From an uncultured Collinsella sp. (GTDB lineage: Bacteria; Actinomycetota; Coriobacteriia; Coriobacteriales; Coriobacteriaceae), in the NCBI GenBank assembly GCA_900541175.1, contig UQIT01000029.1:1-25644 (forward strand): a DNA stretch of 25,644 nt. The letters run 5' to 3'. Shown here one piece after another: positions 7,185 to 14,701 of the stretch (positions within the stretch are counted from its first letter, which is position 1; every line of letters begins with the position of its first letter). The notes under the pieces are model-generated. The model was given only the letters and a program-made list of their open reading frames with translations, ran no database searches and had not been told where the DNA came from. The position numbers and the translations under genes were made by a program.

Positions 7185-8150
7185 ATGTGTACGAGCATTC
7201 GATTTACCGATAATTCTGGCCACATGTATCTAGGCCGCAACCTCGACTGGAGCTTTGACTACGGCCAACAGGTTCGCGTGATGCCGCGCGGGTTCCACGT
7301 CCCGTATTCGTTTATCGACGATGCGTCGGCGGCGCACGCGGTAATCGGCATGTGCATCGATTACGAGAACTACCCTATGTTCTTCGACTGCGGCAACGAT
7401 GCGGGCCTCGCCGTGGCGGGTCTCAATTTCCCGGGTTATGCCGAGTATGCCGAGGGCCCTGTCGACGGCAAGAACAATATCGCGGCCTATGAGTTTCCCC
7501 TGTGGGTGGTAGCGACGTTCTCGACGGTCGATGAGGTCGAGGCCGCGCTGCGCGACACGGTGATTGTCGCCAAATCTGCCGGAGAGGGGCTGGGCGTGTC
7601 GCTGCTCCATTGGATTATCGGCGACAGCCAGCGCAGCATCGTGGTCGAGATGATGGCTGACGGCCTGCATGTATACGACGATCCGGTCGACACCCTTGCC
7701 AATCAGCCCACCTTCCCGTGGCACATGGAAAACCTCCGCACCTATATCACCGCCACAAGCGATTTTCCGCAGACGGCGACATGGCGTGGCGCCGAGCTTA
7801 AGCCCTATGGAGCCGGTGCCGGCATGCGCGGCATTCCGGGCGATTGCTATTCGCCGAGCCGTTTTGTAAAGGCGGCGTACCTCAATGCCAATTACCCGCA
7901 AAAGGAGAGCGAGACCGAAAACGTCGTCCGCATGTTCCGCTCGCTCGAGGGCGTGGTGATGATCGAGGGAGCGTCCAGGATGGGCGATGGCAAGTTCGAG
8001 AAGACTATCTACACCGGATGCTTTAGCGCGCGCACGGGCAATTATTACTACGCGATGTATGGGGATCCGTCGATTCGCTACGTGAGCCTGATGGATGCCG
8101 AGGGCGCGAGCCCCGATAGGCTCGTGGTTCCCGAGCCGCGTCGTTCGTAG
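7185..8150 (+). CDS. bsh: Bile salt hydrolase (choloylglycine hydrolase)
   Basis: A 321-residue Ntn hydrolase that cleaves the amide linking glycine or taurine to bile acids; cytosolic, no signal peptide. The start at 7185 follows AGGAGG; removal of Met1 exposes the nucleophile Cys2 (MCTSIRF). The conserved active-site set is complete: Arg18 and Asp21 in GRNLDWSF, Asn81 in AGLNFP, Asn173 in LANQPTF and Arg226 in SPSRF, at spacings like the Clostridium perfringens enzyme (C2, R18, D21, N82, N175, R228). Length matches the family (about 316-330). The loop GAGAGMRGIPGD carries a GxG pattern that has been linked to taurine-conjugate preference in lactobacilli; applying that here is inference. Penicillin V acylase is the main alternative, but the overall match favours bile salt hydrolase. 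Confidence 0.93.
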   Translation: MCTSIRFTDNSGHMYLGRNLDWSFDYGQQVRVMPRGFHVPYSFIDDASAAHAVIGMCIDYENYPMFFDCGNDAGLAVAGLNFPGYAEYAEGPVDGKNNIAAYEFPLWVVATFSTVDEVEAALRDTVIVAKSAGEGLGVSLLHWIIGDSQRSIVVEMMADGLHVYDDPVDTLANQPTFPWHMENLRTYITATSDFPQTATWRGAELKPYGAGAGMRGIPGDCYSPSRFVKAAYLNANYPQKESETENVVRMFRSLEGVVMIEGASRMGDGKFEKTIYTGCFSARTGNYYYAMYGDPSIRYVSLMDAEGASPDRLVVPEPRRS

Positions 8151-8172
8151 CCGTTAGCTTTACTGCAATGCA

Positions 8173-8210
8173 AAGCGGCCCTGCGTCTCTCGTGAGGCGC
8201 AGGGCCGCTT
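8173..8210. terminator. Terminator hairpin, copy 1 of a direct-repeat pair
   Basis: 13-bp perfect arms (AAGCGGCCCTGCG at 8173-8185, CGCAGGGCCGCTT at 8198-8210) lie 22 nt after the bile salt hydrolase stop. There is no T-run on the plus side, and only TTTG on the minus side. The sequence recurs almost unchanged at 10207-10243. Confidence 0.75.
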
Positions 8211-8501
8211 GGTAGATCAGAAGTTGAAGGCAAACATGATGCCGATGACTTTGTCAAGATATATTAAACAAACGGTAGTTTCAATTCATCTTTGGAATAA
8301 TAGCCGTTCAAAAGCGAATCGATTGGCTCATTTAGATTATATAAAATTCCTTTAGTTTTACTTCCGAGCGGCGCGCCGGGCATCTGGCATCAACGGATTC
8401 CCTGTTTAGGCGCTTCGAAGGCACGGACTCCGTTTCGTTAATTTCTGATTAGAACTGCTGAAAATCCAGTCAGAAGCGGGCTGGGGAACGGGGCAATAAA
8501 A
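8211..8501. other. AT-rich intergenic stretch before lipoprotein esterase
   Basis: About 290 bases without a convincing gene, and clearly richer in A+T between 8250 and 8350 than the flanks. A -10-like TATAAA lies at 8340-8345 without an obvious -35. The minus strand from 8273 to 8217 reads in frame as LDKVIGIMFAFNF plus a stop just before hairpin copy 1, which looks like the tail of a lost minus-strand gene. A 10-bp palindrome CGGCGCGCCG occurs near 8374. The rest is a long leader for the esterase. Confidence 0.5.
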
Positions 8502-10052
8502 ATGGCTTTCGAAATGAGTCGGCGAAGCTTTTTAACGGCCGGTGGGGCCACAATGCTGGCGGGCACCGCCTCTATGCTTGTTGGCTGCGCGTCTGGAAGC
8601 GAAAGCGGCGCGGGAAGCGTGGCTGCCGGCAAGGATGATGCACTGAAGGTTGATAGCGACGGCAAATCGGGTGGCACGGATAGCGACGTTAGCGAATTCT
8701 ACGAGCACGTTATCTCTGTTTCTGCACTTGCGAAAACATATGCAATCGGAGAGAAGATTGTCGGCGTGGCGATTGAATACGACGTGGATGTCGATGCGTC
8801 TTCGGTTGATCCCGGACATGGCGGCATCGGTCAACAGCCTCAGGAAAAGGGGCTGGGATCTTTCTCGGTTTTGGGACGCTCGATTGTCACTGCCTATGTA
8901 AACGACAAAGCCGAGCTGAGTGATGAAGGGGGCAAAAGCAAGGGAACGTACGTCATCGTCGAGCTCGATCCAGCAGATGCGGGCGCACAGACGTTGATGT
9001 TTCAGATGACACGTGGGTGCGTAGGGTCAAACGGTCCCGTATCCCTTGATAGCGGTTGCGTCAAAATCGCCCAAATAAAGGATCTCAAGGATTCTGCAGG
9101 TAAAAAGCTTACAGGCGACGAGACATCCTCCCGATATCTCGTGGCTTCGACTGTTCTCAACTCCGAGGCAGACAAGTTTGTTGCAGGGACCTACGATGAC
9201 CCCAAAACTGGATTCCATGCTTCGTTTGCCTTGGCACAGCCTGACGACTACGACAAGGCAAAGAAATACCCCATCACGCTCTTCCTGCCGGATGCGGGGG
9301 TAACCACCTGCGATGTGAGGGTGAATCTTCGTCAAGGTCTGGGAGCCCTTGCCTGGGCTGATGGGTCACAATTTGTGCTGACGATCGCTGGAACTTGTTG
9401 CGATATCGAGACTTGCCTGCATGTAATCGAGGACCTGATCGACCAGGGTTACTCAATCGATCCGGATCGCATTTACGGGACGGGCGAATCTGCCGGGTGC
9501 ATGGCCCTCATCGAATATGCCTCCAAGCATCCCGATGACAATTCCTTTGCAGCGCTTATGCTCGTTGCCGGGCAAGGCAACATGACTCCGATTGCCAAGA
9601 CGCCCATGGTGATATTCGTTTCTGAAGACGATTCCAATTCCTATGGCGGTATGACGGATCCCGAGAAGGGTGTCGCGAGTATCGGAATTCCTTATGTTGA
9701 GAAGCAGCTGAATTGCGCCTATAACTATGACGGCGAAGGACATACGAGTGGCCTGTGGATTGATTACGACGCAACGGGAGAGAAAAACCCTTCGGGTAAC
9801 CAGGAAGGAGCCAAGGCGGCTAGCAGCCAGAAGACGCTCGATGAGCTTATGGTCGAGCTCTCGGATGTCTGCTCCTCGGCCTGTAAACAAGCGGTGACCG
9901 ATGGGGCGCATGTCGTTTTCCTTCATGTAGAGAAGGGAACTCTCGATAGCAGCGACAAGACGGTCCAGGGTGGAAACACTCATAACTTTACCTGGCAATA
10001 CGCTTATGCGATCCCCGAACTCATCGAGTGGGTGAGAGACCAGTCTCTATAG
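8502..10052 (+). CDS. Tat-exported lipoprotein esterase (alpha/beta hydrolase)
   Basis: A 516-residue exported hydrolase. The N-terminus MAFEMSRRSFLTAGG carries a twin-arginine signal, followed by a hydrophobic segment and the lipobox LVGC with lipidation Cys29, so it should be anchored outside the membrane. A Ser/Gly/Asp-rich linker runs to about residue 65. Residues 66-230 are a strand-rich region like the N-terminal Ig-like domain of some secreted feruloyl/PHB-depolymerase-type esterases. The alpha/beta-hydrolase domain starts near 235: nucleophile Ser330 in GTGESAG, a likely acid at Asp376/377 and catalytic His494 in NTHNFTW. Substrate unknown; dietary or host esters are plausible. The ATG at 8502 has a weak site (GGGG); the ATG at 8514 is possible. 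It stands alone between two near-identical hairpins, which hints at insertion. Confidence 0.8.
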   Translation: MAFEMSRRSFLTAGGATMLAGTASMLVGCASGSESGAGSVAAGKDDALKVDSDGKSGGTDSDVSEFYEHVISVSALAKTYAIGEKIVGVAIEYDVDVDASSVDPGHGGIGQQPQEKGLGSFSVLGRSIVTAYVNDKAELSDEGGKSKGTYVIVELDPADAGAQTLMFQMTRGCVGSNGPVSLDSGCVKIAQIKDLKDSAGKKLTGDETSSRYLVASTVLNSEADKFVAGTYDDPKTGFHASFALAQPDDYDKAKKYPITLFLPDAGVTTCDVRVNLRQGLGALAWADGSQFVLTIAGTCCDIETCLHVIEDLIDQGYSIDPDRIYGTGESAGCMALIEYASKHPDDNSFAALMLVAGQGNMTPIAKTPMVIFVSEDDSNSYGGMTDPEKGVASIGIPYVEKQLNCAYNYDGEGHTSGLWIDYDATGEKNPSGNQEGAKAASSQKTLDELMVELSDVCSSACKQAVTDGAHVVFLHVEKGTLDSSDKTVQGGNTHNFTWQYAYAIPELIEWVRDQSL

Positions 10053-10146
10053 CCTGGTTCTTTTTCGATGGCATTTCAATGTGGGCTAGGGTTATATGAC
10101 CGATTGGGGCCAGGCGGTTGTCTAGCCCCGGAAATGCCGAATAGCA

Positions 10147-10205
10147 GTCTACGATTACGCCCAGGTAAAGCCTCAAAGGTGTTTTACCTGGCCAAAAACG
10201 TAGAC
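10147..10205. repeat. Nested inverted repeats after lipoprotein esterase
   Basis: The outer arms GTCTACG (10147-10153) and CGTAGAC (10199-10205) enclose inner arms CCAGGTAAA (10161-10169) and TTTACCTGG (10183-10191). Together they form a two-storey hairpin about 95 nt past the esterase stop. It may act as that gene's terminator, although no T-run follows. Confidence 0.55.
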
Positions 10206-10208
10206 AAA

Positions 10209-10243
10209 AGCGGCCCTGGCAGATCGTGAGGCGCAGGGCCGCT
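10209..10243 (-). terminator. Terminator of kup, copy 2 of the direct-repeat pair
   Basis: 10-bp arms AGCGGCCCTG and CAGGGCCGCT; on the minus strand the stem is followed by TTTTGTCT and lies 20 nt past the kup stop codon. The 12 bases at 10207-10218 and the 20 bases at 10224-10243 are identical to hairpin copy 1 at 8172-8209. Confidence 0.82.
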
Positions 10244-10263
10244 GTCGTTGATTTATGGCGTCG

Positions 10264-12495
10264 CTAGAAGTTGGCGTCGTTGAGTTGTTCGTTCTCGAGG
10301 CCGTCGAGCTGCTGCTGTTCGGGCGTATCGGCGACGCTCTCGAGCAGCTCGGTGGGATCGACGTTCATGCTCTTGCCGGCCTCGTTGCCGTTGACCAAGT
10401 CGTCCGAGAAGATGTCGACTTCCATTTCCTCGGCCTCTTCGATCTGAACCTCGAGCGGCACCTGGGTGCGCACGAGCTTAACGGCCGGGCGCATGCGGGC
10501 AAACAGCGGCACGTACTCGATGATGATGGCCGAGTTCTCGAGACCGTACCAGCGTGCCGGGCTTCCGCAGGCGCGGCGGACGGCGTACTTGATGGCCATC
10601 ACGCGGTGGTCGTTGCGGTTGATGTCCGTTTCGGGGGCAAGCATCTTGCGCAGCATGCAAAAGCGGAAGTCGCCCACGTTGCCGCGTGTCTCGTAGATGG
10701 AGTAGGTGTGATGTTGCGGCGGCAGCTCGCCCGATGCCATCAAGTCGCCGACGATCTGACGCAGATAGGCGTTGACGCGCTGGTTGACCTTAAAGCCCAG
10801 GTCCAGGCGAACGCGGAAGAGGAAGTCTGTGCCAAAGGTCTCGACGGAATACTCGTGCGTATAGGGTTCGTCGGTAACGTGCACGTTGATGAACCAATAT
10901 GCCTTGGCGCGCTTGGGGTGCTTGTCCAGGATGGAATAGAGCACGTCGCGGTCGAGCGTGAGCGGGTCGGGGCTGTTGGTGAGAAATACCAGATTGTCGG
11001 CGAGCACGGGATAGGTCTCGTCGTTGCGCAGGCGGTTGAGCTGATCGATGTACTTGGAGACGGGCAACAGAATCGTCTGCGTGCGCTCGATGGCGGTGCC
11101 ACGGCGCCACACGTACATAAGGCCAAACAACAGTGCGGCCAGGAAGATCATCACATAGCCGCCGTCAAAGAACATGGTGAGGCACGAGGCAAAGAAGCAC
11201 AGCTCAATGGCGCCAAAAAGCAGGGCGAAGACGCAGGCGCCCAGCTTGTGCTTGAGAATGCCAGCGATATAGCTCGTCAAAAGCGTCGTGGTCATAAGCA
11301 TGGTCACGGTAATGGCGAGGCCGTAGGCGCTCTCCATGCGCTCGGAGTTCTGGAACAGCAGCACGATGAAGATGCAGCCGACCCACATGATGTTGTTGAC
11401 GAGCGGAATATAGAGCTGGCCCTTGGTGTCGCTGGGGTAGTGGATGCGCAGATGCGGCATAAGGTTGAGGCGCGTGGCCTCGGATACCAGCGAGAACGAG
11501 CCGGTGATGAGCGCCTGCGAGGCGATGATGGCCGCCACGGCCGAAAGCACGATGGCAAAGGGGCGCAGGGGCTCGGGAAGCATCATATAAAACGGGTTGA
11601 CGATATCCATCGCGAGCATCTGGGGGTTGGAGTTATTGGCGAGCAGCCAAGCTCCCTGACCCAGATAGTTGAGGATAAGGGCCGCCTTAACAAACGGCCA
11701 GGATGCATAGATGTTGGCCTTGCCAACGTGGCCCATATCCGAGTAGAGGGCCTCGGCGCCGGTCGTCGACAGAAAGACAAAGCCGAGCACCATAATGCCC
11801 GAGTGGTTGATGGGCGAGAACAGGAACATGATGCCGCGGATGGGGTTGAGCGCGCGCAAGATGGACAGGTTGCCGAGCATGTTGAACAGGCCGGCGCCTG
11901 CCAGGAACAGGAACCACAGCGTCATGAGCGGGCCGAACAGCTTGCCGATCGACGAGGTACCGGCGCGCTGCATGGCAAACAGGCCGCAGATAATGATGAT
12001 GGTGATGATGATGACGTTGGTCTGGCCGTCGCCCAAAAGCGCGTGGCCCCACTCGATAGTGCGCAAGCCCTCGATGGCCGTGGTAACCGTGACGGCGGGG
12101 GTGAGGATGCCGTCGGCGAGCAGCGCCGCGCCGCCGATCATGGCGGGGAGAATCAGCCATGGCGCCACCTTGCGCACGAGACTGAACAGGGCGAAGATGC
12201 CGCCTTCGTTGTGGTTGTCGGCCTTCATGGCGATTACCACGTACTTGACCGTGGTCACGAGCGTCATGGTCCAGATGACGAGCGAAAGCGCTCCCAGGAT
12301 CATGTCCTCGCTGACGGTACCGATGCCGCCGTTGTTGGCGACGATTGATTTCATGGTGTACATGGGGCTCGTGCCGATGTCGCCATAGACGACGCCGAGC
12401 GTTACGAGCAGCATGCCAGCGGAGAGGGGGATGGCTCCGTGCCCGCCTTGCCCGCGCTGGTCTTGGAGGTTTGCCTCCAGTTTATTGTGTGCCAC
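10264..12495 (-). CDS. kup: Kup-family low-affinity potassium transporter
   Basis: An integral membrane K+ uptake protein driven by the proton gradient. The signature GVVYGDIGTSPMYT is near the N-terminus, followed by about twelve hydrophobic segments, among them GGAALLADGILTPAVTV and the GAEALYSDMGHVGK loop, all typical of Kup/HAK/KT. A cytosolic C-terminal domain of about 280 residues ends in an acidic, Glu-rich tail, making it longer (about 743 residues) than E. coli Kup (622). I prefer the GTG at 12495: AAGGGAG lies 5 nt upstream, whereas the in-frame ATG at 12513 has a poor site and contains that motif inside the gene. It follows the DMT gene at a distance of about 140 nt on the same strand and ends in its own terminator. 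No ydaO-type c-di-AMP riboswitch was recognised upstream. Confidence 0.94.
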   Translation of the reverse strand: MAHNKLEANLQDQRGQGGHGAIPLSAGMLLVTLGVVYGDIGTSPMYTMKSIVANNGGIGTVSEDMILGALSLVIWTMTLVTTVKYVVIAMKADNHNEGGIFALFSLVRKVAPWLILPAMIGGAALLADGILTPAVTVTTAIEGLRTIEWGHALLGDGQTNVIIITIIIICGLFAMQRAGTSSIGKLFGPLMTLWFLFLAGAGLFNMLGNLSILRALNPIRGIMFLFSPINHSGIMVLGFVFLSTTGAEALYSDMGHVGKANIYASWPFVKAALILNYLGQGAWLLANNSNPQMLAMDIVNPFYMMLPEPLRPFAIVLSAVAAIIASQALITGSFSLVSEATRLNLMPHLRIHYPSDTKGQLYIPLVNNIMWVGCIFIVLLFQNSERMESAYGLAITVTMLMTTTLLTSYIAGILKHKLGACVFALLFGAIELCFFASCLTMFFDGGYVMIFLAALLFGLMYVWRRGTAIERTQTILLPVSKYIDQLNRLRNDETYPVLADNLVFLTNSPDPLTLDRDVLYSILDKHPKRAKAYWFINVHVTDEPYTHEYSVETFGTDFLFRVRLDLGFKVNQRVNAYLRQIVGDLMASGELPPQHHTYSIYETRGNVGDFRFCMLRKMLAPETDINRNDHRVMAIKYAVRRACGSPARWYGLENSAIIIEYVPLFARMRPAVKLVRTQVPLEVQIEEAEEMEVDIFSDDLVNGNEAGKSMNVDPTELLESVADTPEQQQLDGLENEQLNDANF

Positions 12496-12594
12496 GAGGA
12501 CTCCCTTAGACATCCGGTTATCTGTCTAGGACAAAAAACTTTATGCCGTCTTTATACATACAAGAGCAGTTTGGCACATCGGGTTATTTTAGAC

Positions 12595-12618
12595 AATAAT
12601 CCTTAGCTGGGGATTATT
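12595..12618. repeat. Small hairpin between DMT gene and kup
   Basis: 8-bp arms AATAATCC (12595-12602) and GGATTATT (12611-12618) with an 8-nt loop, 35 nt past the DMT stop codon. There is no T-run on the minus strand, so it would be a weak terminator or an operator upstream of kup. Confidence 0.45.
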
Positions 12619-12652
12619 TATCTACGCAGGCAGCATTTCAAAGCAGGGGCTT

Positions 12653-13564
12653 TTAAGCACGTACTGTCTGGGCGATGCCAGCCTTGGCGTTTGCGCGTTT
12701 GCCGGCGAGTTCGCAAAAAATCGCGCCGCCGATGATAAGCGCGGCGCCCATCAGGCGGACCGGTGTTATGGCTTCGCCCAAAAGGACGGCCGAGAATACG
12801 ACCGCCGAAAGCGGCTCGAGGGAGGCGGCGGCGGGGGCGGGGTGGGGGGGCATCGCCTCGACGGCGCTAAAGTAGAGCAGGCAACCAATGCCGGTGTTGA
12901 CGACGCCGAGCATAGCGACGGCGCGCCAATCAATACTGGCGGCGATGCCGGCGGACAGGAACGAGGGAGCGCCCTGCGTGATGAGCGTGAGGACCAGTGC
13001 GGTCACAAAGGCGGCGCTCACCTGGAGCGCGGAGTTCTCGAGGCCCTCGATGTGCGGCGCACCCTTGCTAGCGATGACCATCAGCGCATAGCAAAATGCC
13101 GAGGCGATGCCGCAGGCGATGCCCGCAATGGGCATATTGCCGCCTAGACCTTGCGCTGCAATGAGAAAAGCACCGCAGGCGACGGCGATAAACCCGGCGA
13201 TTTTGCCGCCGGTCAGTTTTTCGCCAAAGATGAGTGGGGAGAGCGCCATGACAATGATGGGGCCACAGTAGTACAGCAGCGAGGATACGCCGACGCCGAT
13301 CGTCTGGTAGGCGCGGAACAGAAAAATCCAGCTGGCGCCCAGCGCGGCTCCCGAGAGGAGGAGGGCTGCGGCTTCGCGGGGGCGAGATGGCGCCTGCAAC
13401 TTATGGCTTTGGGTGATGGCGAGGATGGTGACAAGCGAGAGCGCGCCCAAAAACGTGCGTAGTAGCACGATATCGGAGCTCGGCAGAGCGATGGCAGCGG
13501 CGATGATGCCGTTGGAGCCAAACAATAGCAATGCTGCTAAGTACGTAAACAGTCCGTTGTCCAT
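12653..13564 (-). CDS. EamA/DMT-family transporter
   Basis: A 303-residue membrane protein with ten hydrophobic segments in two EamA repeats, typical of the drug/metabolite transporter superfamily (RhaT/YdcZ/RarD-type exporters of amino acids or metabolites). Recognisable features are LLRTFLGALSLV in the first repeat, the GEKLTGGKIAGFIAVACGAFLI end of repeat 1, and LEPLSAVVFSAVLLGEAITPVRLMGAALIIGGAIF in repeat 2, the classic EamA signature. It starts at 13564 close to a GGGGAC site. It is divergent from a LysR gene with a shared 118-bp control region holding a palindrome, a layout typical of a LysR protein controlling an exporter. The substrate is unknown. Confidence 0.9.
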   Translation of the reverse strand: MDNGLFTYLAALLLFGSNGIIAAAIALPSSDIVLLRTFLGALSLVTILAITQSHKLQAPSRPREAAALLLSGAALGASWIFLFRAYQTIGVGVSSLLYYCGPIIVMALSPLIFGEKLTGGKIAGFIAVACGAFLIAAQGLGGNMPIAGIACGIASAFCYALMVIASKGAPHIEGLENSALQVSAAFVTALVLTLITQGAPSFLSAGIAASIDWRAVAMLGVVNTGIGCLLYFSAVEAMPPHPAPAAASLEPLSAVVFSAVLLGEAITPVRLMGAALIIGGAIFCELAGKRANAKAGIAQTVRA

Positions 13565-13593
13565 GCGCTTCCGTCCCCTCTATATTCGAGCAT

Positions 13594-13610
13594 GTTCACT
13601 ATGGGTGAAC
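13594..13610. promoter_or_regulatory. Palindromic operator candidate in divergent LysR/DMT region
   Basis: GTTCAC (13594-13599) and GTGAAC (13605-13610) form an inverted repeat with a 5-bp centre between the divergent start codons. LysR proteins often bind such sites to control a divergent target. Binding here is inferred. Confidence 0.5.
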
Positions 13611-13631
13611 TGGCAATAGAAGAAAAGCGAA

Positions 13632-13637
13632 TATAAT
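13632..13637 (+). promoter_or_regulatory. -10 box of LysR gene 13683
   Basis: A perfect TATAAT lies 46 nt before the GTG start. TGGCAA at 13611-13616 is a weak -35 candidate at 15-bp spacing and abuts the palindrome, which would fit autorepression. Confidence 0.55.
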
Positions 13638-13682
13638 GCATGGCTAACATGACAAAAATTCATGTAAAGGTGGAGGCGTGTC

Positions 13683-14540
13683 GTGGAAACGAATATTCAA
13701 AAGATGCAGGTGCTGCTGGAGACGGTGCGCGCCGGAAGCTTTACGCGTGCTGCCGAGCGCCTGAGCTATTCGCAGTCGGGCGTGAGCCGTATGGTGGCCG
13801 ATCTTGAGGCCGACTGGGGTTTTAAGGTGCTCGACCGCAGTCGCGAGGGCGTGGCTCTTTCTGCCGACGGGCGGCAGGTCATGCCGGCTGTCGAGGCGCT
13901 CTGCGAGGAATTCACTCGCTTGCAGCGACGGGTGGATGAGATGTGTGGACTCATGCGCGGCAAAATCTGCATCGGTACGTTTTCGAGTGTGGCGACCCAC
14001 GTGCTGCCACCGGTGATTGCGCGCTTTCGTGCCGATCATCCGGACGTCGATTATGAGTTGCTGATGGGTGATTACTCAGAGATTGAACAATGGGTGGCTG
14101 AAGGTCGTTGTGACCTGGGCTTTATCCCGCGTGAGCCCCGAGAAAACGGCATGGCATCGCGGTCTTTGGTGCGCGACGAGTTGATGGCGGTAGTGCCGGC
14201 AGACTCTTTGCTTGCCACGGCGGAGGTCGTCTCTCTTGCCGATTTGGCCAACGAGCAGTTTATTCTGCTAGAACGCGGCACCGATGACGAGATTACGCCG
14301 CTGTTCCGTCGGGCGGGGCTGACGGTGTGTTCCAAGCTGTCGACCTGGGATGATTATGCGATTATGGCTATGGTCGAGGACGGCCTGGGCGTGAGCATTC
14401 TTCCCGCGCTCATCTTGCGCCGTTGTCAGTTCGATGTTGCCGTGCGTTCGCTCGAGGGACATCCCCATCGGCAGATCAACGCCATATATCGAACGGCCGA
14501 TGTTTCGCTTGCTGCCGCCCGTTTCCTCGAATACCTCTAA
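13683..14540 (+). CDS. LysR-family regulator divergent from DMT exporter
   Basis: A 285-residue LysR-type regulator. The winged helix runs from about residue 4 (QKMQVLLETVRAGSFTRAAERL) with recognition helix SYSQSGVSRMVADLE, followed by a substrate-binding effector domain that includes RGKICIGTFSSVATHVLPPVI and DLGFIPRE. The GTG start at 13683 follows GGTGGAGG at good spacing. Its position back-to-back with the EamA exporter gene suggests that exporter is its target. The effector cannot be predicted. The next gene starts about 160 nt downstream under its own promoter and operators. Confidence 0.9.
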   Translation: METNIQKMQVLLETVRAGSFTRAAERLSYSQSGVSRMVADLEADWGFKVLDRSREGVALSADGRQVMPAVEALCEEFTRLQRRVDEMCGLMRGKICIGTFSSVATHVLPPVIARFRADHPDVDYELLMGDYSEIEQWVAEGRCDLGFIPREPRENGMASRSLVRDELMAVVPADSLLATAEVVSLADLANEQFILLERGTDDEITPLFRRAGLTVCSKLSTWDDYAIMAMVEDGLGVSILPALILRRCQFDVAVRSLEGHPHRQINAIYRTADVSLAAARFLEYL

Positions 14541-14599
14541 ACGCGTACACGCTATTGTCCGCTTTGGGCAAATCTCGGAGTCCGATACATTTTCTTATG

Positions 14600-14681
14600 A
14601 AATTGAACTTTCGAATGAGGTACGGCGCTATACTGCTTGCTAAATTGAACCTGGTTCAATTCGTGTTCTATAAATTGAACT
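14600..14681 (+). promoter_or_regulatory. Promoter with three AATTGAAC operator boxes
   Basis: AATTGAAC occurs at 14601-14608, 14643-14650 and 14673-14680. The middle copy forms a near-perfect palindrome with GTTCAATT (14654-14661; 9-bp arms if the central C/G pair is counted). Start-to-start distances are 42 and 30 bp, about four and three helical turns, so all boxes face nearly the same side. A -10-like TATACT (14629-14634) lies between boxes 1 and 2; box 1 supplies TTGAAC as a -35, although 20 bp is a long spacer. The palindrome would then cover the transcription start. The natural candidate ligand is the XRE-HTH domain encoded just downstream. Confidence 0.7.
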
Positions 14682-14701
14682 TTGCCAGCAAGGAGGTTCT
14701 A

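Noticed and set aside
10255..12348. A 697-codon open frame on the plus strand opposite kup
   Set aside because: Its product is His/Asp/Glu/Gly-rich with no recognisable domain, while the minus strand encodes an unmistakable Kup protein with membrane segments; it is an antisense shadow in GC-rich DNA.
12514..12652. A c-di-AMP (ydaO) riboswitch upstream of kup
   Set aside because: The interval is too short and lacks the conserved aptamer blocks; only a small hairpin is present.
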